NCBI RefSeq assembly: GCF_005405405.1
Contig: NZ_BJDZ01000004.1
Coordinates: 1 to 64,000 of the forward strand
Direction: 5' to 3'
Length of the DNA stretch: 64,000 nt
From: Lactiplantibacillus plajomi
GTDB lineage: Bacteria; Bacillota; Bacilli; Lactobacillales; Lactobacillaceae
A program made the translations under genes and the position numbers. Positions 28,634 to 37,771 of this stretch are shown piece by piece. The notes beneath the pieces are model-generated. The model ran no database searches. It was not told the DNA's origin and was given only the letters and a program-made list of their open reading frames with translations. How positions within the stretch are numbered: position 1 is the first letter of the stretch; the number at the start of each line of letters is the position of its first letter.

Positions 28634-30382
28634 GTGGCACAAGCGGAGCAAACCACAACTGAACAGCCAAAATTACAGAAAAGCCAAAACCGGCATACCC
28701 GTTTTCGAACGATTGTGAGCGTGTTGCGGCGGTATAACGTTTTGAGTAACCTCGCACGCCAAAAGCACCCTGAGCAGGTGCGGGCCGCCTTCGAGGAACT
28801 CGGACCGACCTTTATTAAAGTGGGCCAAATTTTATCCTCGCGAACCGACATCGTCAAGCCAGAGTTTGCGAACGAGTTTAAGCGGCTGCAAGATAACGTT
28901 AAAGCGGACGACTTTAGCGTGGTCCGGCAAACGATTGAACGTCAAACTGGTAAGCAACTCGAGGAGATTTTTGCGGATTTTGATCCGCAACCGTTCGCGT
29001 CGGCCTCGATGGGGCAGACCCACCACGCAACTTTACTGAACGGTCAAAAAGTTGTGGTAAAGGTGCAGCACCCGGGCATTGACGCCGAAGTTGCGCTCGA
29101 CATTTCGCTGTTTGAGCGGGCGTTACCGTTGCTACGCTACATTCCGGAATCTTCGGTTGTCGATTTACGCGAAATGGTGGCGGAAATCAAGCGGTCCCTG
29201 TTCAACGAACTGGACACCAACATTGAAGTCCAAAACGGGACCCGCTTTTACCAGTTAAATGATCACAGTGACATTATCCGGGTGCCACGGGTGTACGCGA
29301 AATACAGTACGCAAAAGGTGCTGGTCAACCAGTACATGGCAGGGACTAGCATTCAGCACTTTATGGCGCAGGTTCGCGCGGCGGATCAAGCTAACGACCA
29401 TCAATTAGACGATGTGCGGCAGTATTTAGCTCGGGCGCTGGTCCAAAACTTTTTGAAACAAGTTTTTGAAGACGGCTTTTTCCACGCTGATCCGCACCCC
29501 GGCAACATCTTATTACGCCAGTTACGACCGGGCGACGTTGATTTTGACGAAGCGGTTCCGCAACGGACGGGTAAGATTGGTAAACGGCGCTTGCCGCCGT
29601 ACCGCTTGGTCTACTTAGACTTCGGGATGATGGGTGAAATCAGCCCGGCGTTAATGAGCGGCATTGCCAACGTGGTGATCGCGGTTACGACCGAAAATAC
29701 TCGCCAGGTCGGTAAAGCAATTTTGGCGATTTCAAACCGTACCGGTACGGTCGATGAAGAGGCCTTTTTTAGTGAATTAGCACCGTTTTTAAGCCAGTAT
29801 TATAACTCTGGTCTTGGCGACATTGACTTTCAAGGCTTATTATTTGAAATGGTCAAGGTTTGCCGTAACAACAATATTCAGATGAACCCAGCCGTCACCA
29901 TGCTGGGCAAGGCTTTTGGGACCATCGAGGGAATCGTGGAAACGCTCGACCCAACCTTGTCGATGATGGACGTCGCTCGGCCGTTTGCTCGCAAGTATAT
30001 GCGCGAACACCTGAACTTGCGCAACGAGCTAGAAGACGGCTTGTTAGCCACTCTAAAAGGGTTACAGGACGCTCCTAAGTTACCGTCGCGGCTATTAGCC
30101 GCCTTGGATACGTTTGATAACGGGCAAGCGCGGGTCAACCTGGTGTTCGCACACCGCAAGCAGTTTTTGGACCGGATTGATGCCATGGTCAATAAACTTG
30201 TTTTAGCGGTCGTTTTGGCCGCCCTGATCGTGGGGTCGTCACTGCTCGTGCAGAGCCATTCCGATAATAGTTGGATTACTAACATCGGGATTTTCGGCTA
30301 CGTAACGGCCGTGTTAGTCATTATTGGCTTGATTATTCGGACGTTGCACCGCTGGTATCAGCGCTGGCGCGGCAAACTATAA
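28634..30382 (+). CDS. UbiB/ABC1/AarF-family atypical kinase
   Basis: The 582-residue protein is of the UbiB kinase-like family. Hallmarks are the KxGQ motif in FIKVGQILSSR near residue 65, the Ala-rich loop in FASASMGQTHHA, the catalytic-type FHADPHPGN and LDFGMMGE. Two C-terminal hydrophobic segments anchor it in the membrane. In other bacteria the family supports quinone lipid biosynthesis; its role in lactic acid bacteria is not known. Start is GTG at 28634 with AGGAGG upstream. It is the only such gene in the window; menG also lies here. Confidence 0.88.
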   Translation: MAQAEQTTTEQPKLQKSQNRHTRFRTIVSVLRRYNVLSNLARQKHPEQVRAAFEELGPTFIKVGQILSSRTDIVKPEFANEFKRLQDNVKADDFSVVRQTIERQTGKQLEEIFADFDPQPFASASMGQTHHATLLNGQKVVVKVQHPGIDAEVALDISLFERALPLLRYIPESSVVDLREMVAEIKRSLFNELDTNIEVQNGTRFYQLNDHSDIIRVPRVYAKYSTQKVLVNQYMAGTSIQHFMAQVRAADQANDHQLDDVRQYLARALVQNFLKQVFEDGFFHADPHPGNILLRQLRPGDVDFDEAVPQRTGKIGKRRLPPYRLVYLDFGMMGEISPALMSGIANVVIAVTTENTRQVGKAILAISNRTGTVDEEAFFSELAPFLSQYYNSGLGDIDFQGLLFEMVKVCRNNNIQMNPAVTMLGKAFGTIEGIVETLDPTLSMMDVARPFARKYMREHLNLRNELEDGLLATLKGLQDAPKLPSRLLAALDTFDNGQARVNLVFAHRKQFLDRIDAMVNKLVLAVVLAALIVGSSLLVQSHSDNSWITNIGIFGYVTAVLVIIGLIIRTLHRWYQRWRGKL

Positions 30383-30428
30383 CGGACTAGGTAGTAAAAA
30401 TAAATTTAATTAAGGATGATTATACGGG

Positions 30429-30755
30429 ATGGCAAAAGAGATTAAAGCACAATTAACGCAACTTTCGATGTACGAACGGGCAATTTTGATGTATTGCCTA
30501 CACGCTTACTTTAAAAGTGGTAACTATACCACCAAACTACCGTTAGGCGAGATGCTCCCGGACCTTGCCATGATGTATACCACTAGTTCAAAAATTGACC
30601 CGCTCCCTAATTTAACCCAGTTGAGCACGCCGGTTTTGGCCGCCGACGTGGCGGTTTTTGACCAGCTGCGCTTCGAACCGGCCAAGCAACAATTAGTGGC
30701 CACCTTAAACCGCCAAGCAAACTTGAACGGCCTCTTGAAAATCGTTGACGATTAA
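30429..30755 (+). CDS. Hypothetical protein
   Basis: A 108-residue, mostly helical, soluble product with no signal peptide and no domain I recognise. AAGGATG precedes its ATG. The gene lies about 50 bases after the UbiB-like kinase and before a small HxlR-type regulator, so co-transcription with either is possible. No function can be assigned. Confidence 0.6.
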   Translation: MAKEIKAQLTQLSMYERAILMYCLHAYFKSGNYTTKLPLGEMLPDLAMMYTTSSKIDPLPNLTQLSTPVLAADVAVFDQLRFEPAKQQLVATLNRQANLNGLLKIVDD

Positions 30756-30836
30756 GGCTGAGCGAACCGATTAGTCGCAATCGCGCACCCCGTTCGCTAA
30801 AATGAAAGTCTAATTTGAGTTGAAGGGGTCGATAAC

Positions 30837-31139
30837 GTGGTGATGCGTGATTTGAACATTGGAACAAAGTTGGGACTGGCCGTCCTGAGCGACCGTTGGT
30901 ACGGGTTGGTACTCTGTAATTTAACCGCAACGCCCGCGGATTTTATGACGTTGCGCAGGCGAGTGCGGGGGATCGGCACGCTCGAGTTACTGACGGTCCT
31001 CGCTAAGATGAACGGCTTGCAGTTAGTGACGGAAAGCGACCACTACCGTTACCAGCTGACGCCAACTGGACTAGCTTTACAACAGTCGTTACGGGCGCTT
31101 GAAAGTTGGGGCGACCAGATGATCGTGGGCATGCACTGA
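30837..31139 (+). CDS. HxlR-like winged-helix protein
   Basis: The 100-residue protein has the layout of HxlR family regulators: a helical start (LGLAVLSDRWYGLVLCNL), a winged helix with MTLRRRVRGIGTLELLTVLAKM, then YQLTPTGLALQQSLRALESWG. Unlike oxidation-sensing members it lacks the usual N-terminal Cys before the helix, and its only Cys is Cys27 in LVLCNL. Start is GTG, or the in-frame GTG three bases later. AAGGGG lies nine bases upstream. Confidence 0.75.
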   Translation: MVMRDLNIGTKLGLAVLSDRWYGLVLCNLTATPADFMTLRRRVRGIGTLELLTVLAKMNGLQLVTESDHYRYQLTPTGLALQQSLRALESWGDQMIVGMH

Positions 31140-31179
31140 ACGCAGGCAATAGTGGGCTAACTGGCTTTGGACGCGGGTT

Positions 31180-31246
31180 GCGACAATTACGATAGCGACA
31201 ATTACGATAGCGACAATTACGATAGCGACAATTACGATAGCGACAA
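31180..31246. repeat. 15-bp tandem repeat, about 4.5 copies
   Basis: GCGACAATTACGATA occurs four times exactly (31180, 31195, 31210, 31225) and a fifth partial copy follows. It lies in a non-coding gap just before a terminator. Its length is a multiple of three, so the minus strand encodes a shadow Arg-Tyr-Arg-Asn-Cys repeat, probably not translated. Confidence 0.95.
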
Positions 31247-31248
31247 AA

Positions 31249-31280
31249 AATAAGCTGTGACTTTTTAGTCACAGCTTATT
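31249..31280. terminator. Bidirectional terminator
   Basis: AATAAGCTGTGAC pairs perfectly with GTCACAGCTTATT, with a T-rich loop. It serves the convergent HxlR-like and aquaporin genes. Confidence 0.85.
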
Positions 31281-31295
31281 TGCTGACATGGAATC

Positions 31296-31946
31296 TTATT
31301 CTTCGGAACCTAAAACGCGGGCACAGAAGGCGGCTAAAATGGCCCCAACTTCTGGCGCAACGATGTAGACCCACAGGTGTGATAAGGCACTACCACCGGC
31401 GAAGATGGCTGGTCCGATCGACCGGGCCGGATTTAAGGACCCACCGGTTAAGTTCAGGGTAACGATAATTAAGAAAGCTAACGTAATCCCGATGACTAAA
31501 CCAGCGAAGTCGCCGTTGCCGTGGTCCTTACTGGTGACGTTCAAGATGACCATCAAGAACAGGAAGGTGATCAGGGCTTCAACGAAGAAGGCCATACCGG
31601 CGCCGATTTTTGGAAAATCGGTTTGGCCCAGCGAGTTAGTGGCTAAGCCGAGGGCACTAACAAAGCTGCGAACGGCGGCTGAGGCAACGATGGCCCCCAC
31701 AATTTGGGCGATCACGTAGCCGATGGCATCGGCTACGTCAATCCGCCGGTTGATCAGCATTGCGGTCGTGACGGCCGGGTTGAAATGCCCGCCTGAAATG
31801 CCACCGAACGCGTAGGCGGAAACGGTGATGGCTAACCCGAAGGCTAACCCAATGGCGAGGACGTCGCCCTTAGCAATGACGACGGTTGCGGTCCCTAAGA
31901 AGACCAGCATGAATGTGCCGAGAAATTCGGCTAAATATTTGCGCAT
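31296..31946 (-). CDS. Aquaporin / MIP-family channel
   Basis: The 216-residue protein has six membrane segments and both half-helix boxes: FNPAV near residue 56 and LNPARS near residue 174. GGISGGHFNPA and GGSLNPARSIGPAIF are characteristic. Short length without extra loops is closer to AqpZ-type water channels than to long glycerol facilitators, but selectivity cannot be told from this reading. GGAGTG precedes the ATG. Confidence 0.93.
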   Translation of the reverse strand: MRKYLAEFLGTFMLVFLGTATVVIAKGDVLAIGLAFGLAITVSAYAFGGISGGHFNPAVTTAMLINRRIDVADAIGYVIAQIVGAIVASAAVRSFVSALGLATNSLGQTDFPKIGAGMAFFVEALITFLFLMVILNVTSKDHGNGDFAGLVIGITLAFLIIVTLNLTGGSLNPARSIGPAIFAGGSALSHLWVYIVAPEVGAILAAFCARVLGSEE

Positions 31947-32273
31947 AATTAACGCACTCCTTTATAAAAAATTGCTACATAAGTTATCTTACAATACTTT
32001 TCGCTTGGTGGCGCCAAAAAAACGATAGATAAATGATAATATCAATAATCTTTGCACAATTATATTAATCAAGTAAATAATTGAAATTGTTCAATTATAT
32101 TGGACTTGGAAGCTTGTCAGAATAAGTTTCCTAATTTTTTTCACGAAAAAAAGGAGGTTTGATCCAAGGTAAGTTCAACGTTCAAACTGGTGGGAAACGT
32201 GGTGAAACACCGCGGTTCGCTGACGGGCGAAACTGTTTTATAATGGGAGTATTGAAGAGAAGGGGGCAACAAC
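31947..32273. promoter_or_regulatory. Divergent intergenic region, aqp and sbcD
   Basis: This 327-base, AT-rich stretch holds both promoters. TATAAT at 32239-32244 with a weak -35 TTCGCT 17 bases upstream can serve sbcD. An AAAGGAGG-like box at about 32149 has no open frame after it. No other structure was recognised. Confidence 0.45.
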
Positions 32274-33392
32274 ATGCGATTTTTACACACGGCCGATTGG
32301 CATATCGGTAAGAAACTCCACGGCTTTGACTTAACGGCGGAACAGCAGGATGCTTACGAACAAATTCGGCAAATTGCGCTGGATGAGCGGGTCGACGCCG
32401 TTGTGATTGCTGGTGACTTGTACGACCGCAGTGTGCCGAACGAAAAGTCGGTCACCCAGTTGGACGCCATGCTACAAGACTTGAACCTGACCCACCAACT
32501 ACCGGTACTCGCGATTAGTGGTAACCATGATAGTGCCCCGCGGTTGCGTACCGGGAGTCCGTGGTTTACCGCAACTAATTTTTATTTACATACTAAGCTC
32601 AGTCAGGCGTTTACGCCGGTCACGCTTGGTGATACCCAGTTCTTTTTACTGCCCTACTTCGAACCGTTCGAAGCCCGGCGGTACTTTGACGACCCCGAAA
32701 TTACGACCGTCCAAGCCGCGATGGTCAAAATTGTGGCGACGATGAAGTCAACGTTTGATCCGGCTAAAAAGCACGTCTTAGTGGCGCACTTTTTTGCGGC
32801 CGGCAGTTCGCACGTTGATTCGGAAACGCAGGTGATGGTCGGCGGGCTTAACGTAATTCCGGTCAGCGACCTGGCCGACTTTGACTACGTGGCGCTAGGC
32901 CACTTACACGGTAAGGACGCGTTGCACGCCGAACGGGTTCGGTATAGCGGCTCGCCGTTGAAATTCTCGGTTTCGGAAGCCGACCAGCAAAAGGGCGTCT
33001 GGATCGTGGATACCGACCCGTTTACGCTGACGTTTAAGCCACTAACGCCGTTGCGCGACGTTCGGATTTTAAAGGGGGCCTTCGATGACTTAACGGCGCC
33101 CGACTTTTACCGTCAGCAGCAAGTCGACGACTACCTTGCGATTCAGTTAACCGATCAACGAGTGATCCCCAACGTGATGCAGGCGTTACGGGAAATTTAT
33201 CCGAACGTCATTGAGTTGGGTCGCGCGGACGGGCCGGTTAAGTTGGCAGAAGAACTGACCCCGGTCGACCCGCACTTAAATCCGAGTGAGTTATTCGATC
33301 AATTCTTTGAAGAGACTACCGGTAGTGCACTGACCGAGCAACAGTGCAAGTGGGCGCAAACCGCACTGACCGCAGCCAACAAGGAGGACTAA
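32274..33392 (+). CDS. sbcD: Exonuclease subunit SbcD
   Basis: SbcD is the Mre11-like nuclease that processes hairpin and blocked DNA ends together with SbcC. The 372-residue protein shows the calcineurin-type metal motifs in order: TADWHIGKKL, GDLYDR, ISGNHDS and LGHLHGKD. AGAAGGGGGC lies upstream of the ATG. The stop is two bases before sbcC, the usual operon. Confidence 0.96.
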   Translation: MRFLHTADWHIGKKLHGFDLTAEQQDAYEQIRQIALDERVDAVVIAGDLYDRSVPNEKSVTQLDAMLQDLNLTHQLPVLAISGNHDSAPRLRTGSPWFTATNFYLHTKLSQAFTPVTLGDTQFFLLPYFEPFEARRYFDDPEITTVQAAMVKIVATMKSTFDPAKKHVLVAHFFAAGSSHVDSETQVMVGGLNVIPVSDLADFDYVALGHLHGKDALHAERVRYSGSPLKFSVSEADQQKGVWIVDTDPFTLTFKPLTPLRDVRILKGAFDDLTAPDFYRQQQVDDYLAIQLTDQRVIPNVMQALREIYPNVIELGRADGPVKLAEELTPVDPHLNPSELFDQFFEETTGSALTEQQCKWAQTALTAANKED

Positions 33393-33393
33393 A

Positions 33394-36300
33394 ATGCGAC
33401 CGTTAACCTTAACTTTAAATTACTTTGGTCCGTTTCGGCACCAGACGGTGGACTTCACCGCCTTTAGTGACTTTCCGGTTTTTTTGATCAGCGGTAAGAC
33501 CGGGGCTGGGAAGACGACGATTTTTGACGGTATGTGCTTTGCTCTGTTCGGCGGGACGTCGGGCGGCGATCGGCAGGTCAAGCAAATGCGGTCGGACTTC
33601 GCCACTTTTGACGACCAGACTGAAGTGACCTTCACTTTCGAACACCAGGACCAGACGTTTAAAATTATCCGCTCACCGGAACAGAAAGTTGCTAAGAAAC
33701 GCGGGAGTGGCACCCATTTACAAAAGGCGGCCGTAGAACTTACGGTTTTTGACGCGAACGGTCAGGAAGTCGACCAGTTAAAAAAGGTCAACGCCGTTCA
33801 AACGTACATTCACGAGTTGTTACAGCTGACCCGCGAGCAGTTTTCACAAATCGTGCTGTTACCGCAGGGCCAGTTTCGCCAATTCTTAATGGCTAATAGT
33901 GATGATAAAGAAAAAGTCCTGCGTGACATTTTCGGGACGAGCCTGTACAGCCGCTGGGCGCAACAGTTGAAGGCCCAACTAAAAGCCCAACAAGAAGCCA
34001 ACCGTGACGTGACGAGCCGGTTAACGACGTTACAAAGTCAGTTACAGTGGCAACACCCCGAAGACGCCGAAGGGTTAACGCCGCAAGCGGCGGTCGATGC
34101 CCAGAGTCAGGAACAAGCTGAATTATGCACCCAATTGGCCGCCCGCAAGCAGGCCCTCGATGCGGCCGACACGGCGCTGACCAGCGCGCGAACGGCGCAA
34201 ACGGCCGGTGAAACGTTACAACACCATTATCAACGCCAGACCCACCTGCAAGCTGAGCTGGGCGAACTCACGTCTAAGGCCGCTAAAATTGACGCCCAGC
34301 GCCAGCAAGTGGCGGCACTAGAAAGCGTTCAAGCGATGGCGCCCGCTTACCAGCAACGCCAGGACGTTCAGCACCGAATTGAAATTTTAACGCAACAAGT
34401 TAGCGAATTAACTGACCGGGCGACGACACTAACGACCCAAGAAAAGCAGCGTGCTCATCAGCTCCAGGCGTTAACGGCTAAAAAAGTGGCGGCCGACGCG
34501 CGCCAAGCGCAGATTACCACCTTAACTGCTCAACGACCAGTGTACGAACAATTAGCACACACCCAAGCGGGTCATGCGCGAGCCCAGCAGCGGTTACAAG
34601 AACAGCAACACGCGGTCAGTTACGTTAATAAGCAGCTCGCAACGGTGACGGCAGAGCGGGAACGGCTTACGCCGGTCGCCGCGGATCTGAGTGCGGCGTT
34701 GACTCAGCAACGGGAGTTAGACCAACGGCGACAAAGTTTACGTGAACTGACCCAACAAGCGGCACTAGTTCGCGACCAGCAACGCCAGCTTGACCAGTTA
34801 GCCGCCACGGTGACGGCGCAGACGGCTACCGTAGCAACTTGTCGGCAAACGGCGCAGACCAAGTTGGCGGCCTACCAGCAGTTAGATAGCCGCTGGGCCA
34901 GCGCCCAAATTGCCATTTTGAGCAAACGGTTGTTGCCCGGGCAGGCCTGCCCGGTTTGCGGCTCGCCGGAACACCCGCACCCCGCCCCAACTGACCAACT
35001 AACGGTCACCGAAGACGAGGTCAAAGCGGCGCAACGGGTCAGCACGGATGCTGGTCAACAGTTGGCGGCGGCGGAAAATCAACTCAGTGCCGACCAAACC
35101 CAGTTAGCGACGGCACAAACGGCACTCAATCGGGCCACGACTGAACTGACTACGGCGATGACCGAATCGCTGGGAACCCCGAACACGCCGGCAACCGTGA
35201 TGCAGCAGTTAGCCACGGCTAGTCAGCAGTTAAAACGCGAAATTCAGAAAAGTGAACAGCGGGTCGTGGCGGCTAAGGATGCGCAGCGGCAACTCGAAAC
35301 ACTAACGGAGCAGCAGCAAGAAGTCAGTGACCAAGTCACGCAAACCACCGCAACCTTAACGAGTTATAAGGAAGAAACCTTAAAATTAGCGACCCGTTTG
35401 AATGATTTGGAACAACAGCGGTCGGCCGAATATCCGGACCTGAACAGCTTAAATGATCAGATTGAAAAATTAGGGCGTGAGCAACGGGCGTTCCAGGACG
35501 CTTACCAACTCGCCACTGATACGTTGACTAACGTTCAACGGCAGTTAGCCGCGACCCACGCACAACTGACGACCATTCAGGCCCAGTTGGCTACGGCCCA
35601 ACAAAATGAGCGCCAGCAAACCGACGACTTAACGGCCGCCATGCAGACGAATTGGCAGGCGGTCGATTTTGACCGCTTGACACAGTTAATGGCGCAACTG
35701 CATAATTTAGCACCGCTACGACAGGCGATTAGCAATTACGAGCAACGTCAAAGTTCGTTAACCGGTCAACTAAAAGCGGTTCAACGAGAAATTGGTCACC
35801 AAGCGCAACCAGACCTAGAAAAGCTGGCCGCGGCCGTTACAGCCGCCAATACGGCCAAACAAGCGGCCCAGCAGGCTTATTCAGAATTAGACCAGTTGTT
35901 AACGGCTAATCAACGCTTAGTTGAACAAATGCAGGCGACCCTGGCCACCGCTCGCAAGCAACAGACCCAGCTCGCCGAAATGGCACAACTGGCGAACGTG
36001 GCTAACGGGAGCGGCCCGCAAAAGTTAAGCTTAGAACGTTTTGTCTTACAAACATACCTGCAAAAGGTCCTGCAGACCGGTAATCAGCGACTGCAACAGC
36101 TGACCCGCGGGCGCTACCGTTTCCAACTGGATCAGCAGCAGGGGACGTACCGTAACGGCACCGGCTTGGAAATCAACGTTTACGATGATAACGCCGGTAA
36201 GGTCCGCAGTGTGCACACCTTATCGGGTGGTGAAAGCTTCGTGGCGGCGCTATCGTTGGCGTTAGCTTTGGCAACGGTCATTCAGGAACAGTCCGGTGGA

Positions 36301-36522
36301 ATTAAAATCGACGCGCTGTTTATTGACGAGGGGTTTGGCTCGTTAGATGAAGAAGCACTCGACATGGCGATGGAAACCCTCCAACGGGTGGAGGGCCAAT
36401 CACGGATGATTGGGATTATTAGCCACGTTAGCGAGTTGGAGGAACAGTTGCCGGCGCAGTTACAAGTAATTCCGCAGGGTAATGGTGAAAGTGTTGTGAA
36501 ATATCAGCTTGGATTTGCATAA
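33394..36522 (+). CDS. sbcC: ATPase subunit SbcC
   Basis: SbcC is a Rad50-type SMC-like ATPase that works with SbcD. The 1042-residue protein has Walker A at 34-41 (GKTGAGKT), long coiled coils rich in Gln and Ala, a zinc hook CPVCGS with Cys519 and Cys522 at the middle, and the C-terminal signature LSGGESF and Walker B LFIDEGFGSLDEE. Overall length is typical. The Gln-rich coiled coils are notable but common in lactobacilli. Confidence 0.96.
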   Translation: MRPLTLTLNYFGPFRHQTVDFTAFSDFPVFLISGKTGAGKTTIFDGMCFALFGGTSGGDRQVKQMRSDFATFDDQTEVTFTFEHQDQTFKIIRSPEQKVAKKRGSGTHLQKAAVELTVFDANGQEVDQLKKVNAVQTYIHELLQLTREQFSQIVLLPQGQFRQFLMANSDDKEKVLRDIFGTSLYSRWAQQLKAQLKAQQEANRDVTSRLTTLQSQLQWQHPEDAEGLTPQAAVDAQSQEQAELCTQLAARKQALDAADTALTSARTAQTAGETLQHHYQRQTHLQAELGELTSKAAKIDAQRQQVAALESVQAMAPAYQQRQDVQHRIEILTQQVSELTDRATTLTTQEKQRAHQLQALTAKKVAADARQAQITTLTAQRPVYEQLAHTQAGHARAQQRLQEQQHAVSYVNKQLATVTAERERLTPVAADLSAALTQQRELDQRRQSLRELTQQAALVRDQQRQLDQLAATVTAQTATVATCRQTAQTKLAAYQQLDSRWASAQIAILSKRLLPGQACPVCGSPEHPHPAPTDQLTVTEDEVKAAQRVSTDAGQQLAAAENQLSADQTQLATAQTALNRATTELTTAMTESLGTPNTPATVMQQLATASQQLKREIQKSEQRVVAAKDAQRQLETLTEQQQEVSDQVTQTTATLTSYKEETLKLATRLNDLEQQRSAEYPDLNSLNDQIEKLGREQRAFQDAYQLATDTLTNVQRQLAATHAQLTTIQAQLATAQQNERQQTDDLTAAMQTNWQAVDFDRLTQLMAQLHNLAPLRQAISNYEQRQSSLTGQLKAVQREIGHQAQPDLEKLAAAVTAANTAKQAAQQAYSELDQLLTANQRLVEQMQATLATARKQQTQLAEMAQLANVANGSGPQKLSLERFVLQTYLQKVLQTGNQRLQQLTRGRYRFQLDQQQGTYRNGTGLEINVYDDNAGKVRSVHTLSGGESFVAALSLALALATVIQEQSGGIKIDALFIDEGFGSLDEEALDMAMETLQRVEGQSRMIGIISHVSELEEQLPAQLQVIPQGNGESVVKYQLGFA

Positions 36523-36557
36523 ATGTTTCACGTGAAACAGGAAGGTTGGATGAAGTT

Positions 36558-37751
36558 ATGGCGTTATCGTATCAGGCACTGTTAACGGCGGTACCGGTAG
36601 TTTTGAAAGCGGGCAACGTCCCGAACATTGTCGGCGAGGCCGGTATCGGTAAGTCGGCCCTGGTGGCGGACGTAGCGCAACAGTTACACGCAAAGTTGTT
36701 TACGACCGTCGTCAGTCTGTCCGAAAAGGGGGATTTAGCGATTCCGGTGCCCCCGCTAACTAGCGAATCGTTTGTCCAAACGGATGCGTACGGGAGCTTG
36801 GCGGACGTTCAGTTCGGTTACGCCCATACGTTGATCGAAATTATTCAGTACGCGGAGGCCCACCCGGAACAACCAATCTTGTGGTTTTTAGACGAATTTA
36901 ACCGCGGGAGTCAGGCGGTGCAAAGCGAACTGATGAACTTGGTGTTGCAACGAACGATCAATACCTTGAAACTGCCGGCACAGGTCCAACTGATTTTGGC
37001 CGAAAATCCGGATGCTAGTATGACCGGCTTTGAAAGTAGTACTTACGGGGTGGTTGCCGGCGATAACGCCATTAAGGACCGCACCGTGCGGCTGGTGATG
37101 CGCAGTGATGCCGCCGACTGGTTACGCTGGGCGGCGACGACTGATTCGCAGCGGCAACGGCCCCGGATTCACCCGTTAGTACAACGGTTTATTAGTGAGG
37201 ACGTGACCCGTTTGAACCAGGCCGACCCGCAGGAAGACCTGGTCGCCACCCCGCGGGCTTGGGAACGGGTCTCGGCGAACCTTTATCAGTTGGAACAACT
37301 GCCACCGGTAACCCGGGAAACGGTGGCATTGGACATCTTTCAGGGCGACGTCGGCGCCGACTTAGGGCGGAGCTTTGAAACCTTCTTGGAACAACAGGCG
37401 ATTCATTTGACGCCCCAGGAGCTGTATACGAGTCAACCGGTCGGGGCGGTCGTACCGGCACCGATCCTGAAACAATTTCAAGTGATGAGTGAGGTGCAAA
37501 AGGCCCAAGTACTACGGAGCTGTTTGCAGTTAACGCGCGATTACCCGTTGACCGATGAACGGAACGCCGGTCGCTTCCTACAATTGATGCAGACCCTTAG
37601 TCAAGACGGCCAATTTGCACTGGTCCAGACGATTGGGCAGAACCGCGAGTTATTAAAGCAGCTATACACGGTCAACGTGGCCAAGCAACAACCCTACGTA
37701 ACGGCGTTGTACCAATATTTACAACAAGTCGCTAGTTGGTCGAACCAGTAA
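36558..37751 (+). CDS. MoxR-type AAA+ ATPase
   Basis: A 397-residue AAA+ protein with Walker A GEAGIGKSA near residue 25 and Walker B WFLDEFNRG near 115, followed by sensor I LILAENPDAS. MoxR-type ATPases usually pair with a VWA protein and act as metal-insertion or complex-assembly chaperones. The next gene is such a VWA protein. The ATG at 36558 is chosen; an upstream in-frame TTG at 36546 is possible. It follows sbcC by about 35 bases. Confidence 0.85.
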   Translation: MALSYQALLTAVPVVLKAGNVPNIVGEAGIGKSALVADVAQQLHAKLFTTVVSLSEKGDLAIPVPPLTSESFVQTDAYGSLADVQFGYAHTLIEIIQYAEAHPEQPILWFLDEFNRGSQAVQSELMNLVLQRTINTLKLPAQVQLILAENPDASMTGFESSTYGVVAGDNAIKDRTVRLVMRSDAADWLRWAATTDSQRQRPRIHPLVQRFISEDVTRLNQADPQEDLVATPRAWERVSANLYQLEQLPPVTRETVALDIFQGDVGADLGRSFETFLEQQAIHLTPQELYTSQPVGAVVPAPILKQFQVMSEVQKAQVLRSCLQLTRDYPLTDERNAGRFLQLMQTLSQDGQFALVQTIGQNRELLKQLYTVNVAKQQPYVTALYQYLQQVASWSNQ

Positions 37752-37771
37752 GCTAGAAAGGAGTGGTCGCG

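Noticed and set aside
31003-31272. Minus-strand frame with repeated Arg-Tyr-Arg-Asn-Cys
   Set aside because: It is produced by the 15-bp tandem repeat and lies across the end of the HxlR-like gene and a terminator.
33420-33713. Minus-strand frames inside sbcC
   Set aside because: Shadow frames; the plus-strand gene explains the codon pattern and all conserved motifs.
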